From: Eopsaltria australis | Taxonomy: Eukaryota > Chordata > Aves > Passeriformes > Petroicidae | Direction of reading: 5' to 3' | Length of the DNA stretch: 64,000 nt | NCBI GenBank assembly: GCA_034509425.1 | Contig: JAVTVJ010000072.1 | Location: 5,174,501-5,238,500, forward strand | Shown here: piece by piece, positions 60,594-64,000 of the stretch | Position numbering within the stretch: the stretch's first letter is position 1 | Layout of the letters: each line of letters starts with the position of its first letter | Notes under the pieces: generated by a model | Database searches by the model: none | Seen by the model: the letters and a program-made list of their open reading frames with translations, nothing else | What the model was told of the DNA's origin: nothing | Position numbers and translations under genes: made by a program

Positions 60594-63500
60594 CAATGAC
60601 CATAAACTAAAACACAGGAAGTTGCACCTCAACATGAGGAAGAACTTTACATTGAGGGTGTCAGAGCACAGGAACAGGCTGCCCAGGGAGGTTGTGGAGT
60701 CTCTCTGCCTGGGACAGAACACATCTGGACGTGTTCCTGTGTAACCTGCTCTAGAGGACCCTGCCTTGGCAGGGGAATTGGACTGGATGATCTCCAGAGG
60801 TCCCTTCTGTCCCTAACAATTCTGAAATTCTGTGAAAAATAGCTTGAAGCAGCAGAGAACAATTACTTTTTTTTTATTATACTTGTGATGTTTTCCCTTA
60901 TTTTCCTTATTTGGCTATACAATGACTCTGCTATTAAACCATAACATTAAACCTGATTTACACAGCACACATTCACTTTGTTAATTTTTCTATTCTGTAA
61001 TTTTTTACCTTTTTAATTTAGGATCTATGTAAGGTGGAGTTAGAATCAAAGTCTGAAAAGTGATGCAAACCCAGTTTCTAAATTAAGCACAGTGTTAGGG
61101 TCATTTTTCATTGCTCACTGAATGCCAGCTCTTCAGAAGCCCTGCTGCTCAAAATGATCTTTGTCTATTAACTTCCCCTAAATACCATACCCAACAAAGC
61201 CTCATAATTACTTGACACATACTTTCTTCTTTAATGAGAGTTAAAGCTTACGATGACATCAGCCTGTTCTATTTGTCTGAGACTTGCGAGCCAGATGAAG
61301 TTTACTTACTGAGCGCTGCAACCCTGCCAAAATTCAGGGCTGCATAGAACAGTATGTTCCGGCCCTAATGTCTTGCCAGTTTTCAGTGAAGTGCTTGACA
61401 GAGACCACATGTGGAGGTCAAGTGATACTATCGTGATCTCACCAGATGGTGAGCTGTGGTATCATTCCCAAGGCAGGTAGTATAGTCTGCTCAGAAACAG
61501 TTGGCAGGTGAACCACGAACTCACAGCCAGAAGCAACTGGATTATTGCAAAAGATCAAGAATGCTATTGATGCTGGCAAAAAGACTATTCCAAGAATTTT
61601 TCTTGCACATAATTCAAGGATTGAACTCTCAAGACATATGTTTCCTTGAAAAAAAATGGAAGTCCTCCTGCCAAACAAATCTCGCATTTTTGCATGATTA
61701 TTATGTTATGGATGTTAAATTGTAATACAAAGACACTGTAAGCTCACCTTGCTTGTGTTCTTGCATATACATTAACCATCACCAGATCACTCCAACTTTG
61801 ATGTCAATTCAGAGGTTATAGGTACACAGGTTAGAGTGCAGGACTGGACTACTTTTCAGAAAACAACAGGAAAGTAGACCATGGAGGAACCTTACAAAAT
61901 TTTATAATTACATTCTCCAGCCCCTCTAAAGTAACAGCCTATCCAAGTCAAATTGTGAAGCACCCAGCATTTCACAAAGTCCAGCCTTCAGTTAAAGCAG
62001 GTAAGCAATTTAAATTACTGACATTGCTACTATTTCCCGGACAAAGTTGTAAAAAACCCTATTTCTGAAACTGCAAAAAAGCCACAATGGATTCTTCCTA
62101 CAATGAAAAAAGACACAATTTTAAAGCAGATCTCAAAATCTCAATTTCTTCTGGTGCACAACCTATTAATTTACTGTGAACATTATCTGAGTGAAGACAG
62201 ACTCTCAAAGGGGTATTGCAAAGTGAGTCGTATCTCCAGCTGCACTTCTGAGAGACTGTACCTTCTTGCTAACACAAAAACCTCCACTGAAATTCTGAAC
62301 AAATATCCTAGTTCATACTGGCCAAGCTCCAGGAAAAAAAAAATAACCAATTGTAGTTAATCACTTCTTGACTGAGAAAGCTTAGAATCCTTTCAAGTAA
62401 TTCATCCCACTGTGAGACCGTACTCTATTTAAAATTACAGGAAAAAAGAGTAGAAAAAAAAAGGAGGGACAAAAAGGTGCTGGAAAATAAGTTGGCTGCC
62501 TAAAAAAAGAGTTGCCTAAAGTTATTAAATTGCTTTCTGCCTTTTATTTTTAATGAGACACACGCTGTTAGTAAATAAACATGCAGCAACATAAAGTTGA
62601 GCATTAGAAGCATTAAAGAGGATGGGTAGCAATTTGGACTGAAACAACGGAATTTCTTTAGAGGTATAGAGAAGAAAATTCTGTAATACAGTATTAAAAT
62701 ATAACATACCCTTAACTGATACTCTTTGGAGATGTTGAGACAGTAGTCACTACACTGCATGTATCATTTAGATGCAGTTTTTAATAACTACTTTAAAAGA
62801 ATTAATGTGTTTAAGTGCGCATAAACCAGAATTAATTTTTGGAGCTGTTTCTATCATAAAAAGAAGTACAAATTACTCCCTTTCTCTAGCAGCTTTTTTT
62901 AGCCTTCCTAAATTTCATGCTTTACATGACAGCAAGATAAGCCTTCAGCCATCATTGCACTTTTTGCTTTTAATTTGGGCCTGCATCATTTATCCAAACC
63001 AAAGTGCAGCTGTTAGCTAAATTAAGCATCTAAACTGCACAGCAAACATTATCTGATGTACTGTCAGCTGGCTTCATGTTTGCCCTCTGATTATTGTTTT
63101 GTAAGACATGAACAAGTCTGGATATCTCTCATTCAGATAACTGAATGACATGTTTAAAGCTCTATAAAAATGAACAAAACACCTTCAAATTAAAAATTAA
63201 TTGTTGAGTTTTAATTTTTTAGTTGTTTACCCTCATATAGGGCATTTTGAAGACCACAGATTTCTTTTACTACTCACTCTTGTTTCAACTAATTGGTTCT
63301 GTACACCTTGATAATGGTCTCTATAATAGGATAGCACTAGCCAGGTTCAGCTCCAGTGGAAATATGAAATATATAAAACTTTCAGGTTTATGATTGGTTG
63401 CAGTGACTATTGTTTCTATAAAACTTAATGTATGTCATCACAAAATTTTATGTCTGTGAAGGGCAACAGTTCGCACATGGCTTTTTCAACAAGGCAATTA

Positions 63501-64000
63501 AGTGAAAGTCATTAAGAAGAGCTCCACCCTTATACACTCTTAAAAAAATATTGCCTGGTCCTTCAAGCAAAAGTGGATAGATGGAGTGAACTCCCAAAGA
63601 GATTGACTTTCTGTCTCCTGAAAGAGAAAAATATCATCATTTTCTAAGTTAAACAATAGCCCCGTCACTGCACAAGACAAAAGTGTCCCAACAGTTCTCT
63701 TCTCTGAGGACCTGCAACCTAGAGAATATATCTGGCATGCACCTGCATCTGATACTGATTTCAAATGCAAAAGGATCACACCTTTCATGCTGCTTTTTAT
63801 TTTGTCAGTGAAAAGCATATGCCCTGTAGAGTGCACTGGGCATCACCCATACAGCTCCCAGCCACCCGTAATATGAGCTGCATAAATCCATCTCAGTATT
63901 TTGAGATGCAGCCCAAGGGGCCTGAAAATATGACCCTTAGAGTCCTGTGGGGCTCCTTGATACTGCAGTTCCACTATCAAGCTGTAAAATGTATACCAAG

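Larger units (their letters stand above)
59945..60836 (+). mobile_element. CR1 LINE split by a solo LTR
   Basis: Left part 59945-60002: AAAAGGATGGTGTCAAACTC, TTTACTGTGGTGCTCAGCAA, CAGG. Right part 60588-60836: AAACACAGGAAGTTGCACCT, CAACATGAGGAAGAACTTTA, AACAGGCTGCCCAGGGAGGT, GTGTAACCTGCTCTAG and GATCTCCAGAGGTCCCTTCT, with end AATTCTGAAATTCTGTG. With the LTR and one target copy removed, the two parts join at the expected CR1 position (ACAGG..GCAATG..ACAAACTGAA). Confidence 0.9.
51813..64000 (-). other. COBL: COBL intron (partial, at least 12.2 kb)
   Basis: Continues past the window edge toward the N-terminal exons. It contains an A run (55098-55118), a 13-bp-stem hairpin (57953-57982), a small CR1 piece (59455-59600) and a CR1 interrupted by a solo LTR (59945-60836). 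Nothing else recognised; no upstream COBL exon found. Confidence 0.7.

Noticed and set aside
60049..60603. 184-residue minus-strand open frame
   Set aside because: It lies almost wholly in the solo LTR; GC-rich, Pro/Ser-rich, no retroviral protein signature and no splice sites. LTR sequence explains it.

Overview
The window is vertebrate nuclear DNA, most likely from a bird. It is AT-rich, has large introns, carries at least seven CR1 LINE fragments (the main LINE family of birds and other sauropsids) and one solo LTR of an avian-type endogenous retrovirus. There are no bacterial-style operons, no CRISPR arrays, and no rRNA or tRNA genes that I can see. A crocodilian or turtle source is not strictly excluded.

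One gene can be supported: the 3' two thirds or so of COBL (cordon-bleu WH2 repeat protein, an actin-filament nucleator), on the minus strand. Reading in gene direction (high to low coordinates), the window starts inside a large intron (64000-51813). It then holds a KRAP-motif exon (51674-51812), a candidate cassette exon (49504-49626), a proline-rich exon (48549-48719), an acidic/Ser-rich exon (25213-25525), a short exon (12625-12728), and one very large exon (9361-11375) that ends in the first WH2 motif. Next come one exon with the second WH2 (8638-8757), one with a poly-Pro linker and the third WH2 (6108-6356), and a terminal coding exon (2754-3026) followed by a 3' UTR to about 1955. Every donor and acceptor agrees in phase across the chain, giving one open frame of about 1,120-1,128 codons without the cassette. 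The N-terminal Cobl domain exons and the promoter lie beyond 64000.

The rest is intronic or intergenic. Layout: 1-1954 downstream of the gene, no feature; 3027-6107 intron with a 59-bp tandem duplication and a minus-strand CR1; 6357-8637 intron with a plus-strand CR1 whose 5' edge forms a perfect 26-bp palindrome; 8758-9360 short intron with a possible alternative first exon; 12.5-kb intron (12729-25212) with a CR1 and ancient SINE-like remnants; 23-kb intron (25526-48548) with two CR1 elements and a strong CTCF-type motif; 51813-64000 partial intron with a perfect 13-bp hairpin and a solo LTR nested in a CR1.

I found no new multi-gene biological system. The observations most worth checking are the phase-symmetric cassette exon at 49504-49626, the extended C-terminal tail with two in-frame acceptors, the LTR-in-CR1 nesting with clean target duplications, and the CTCF-like site.
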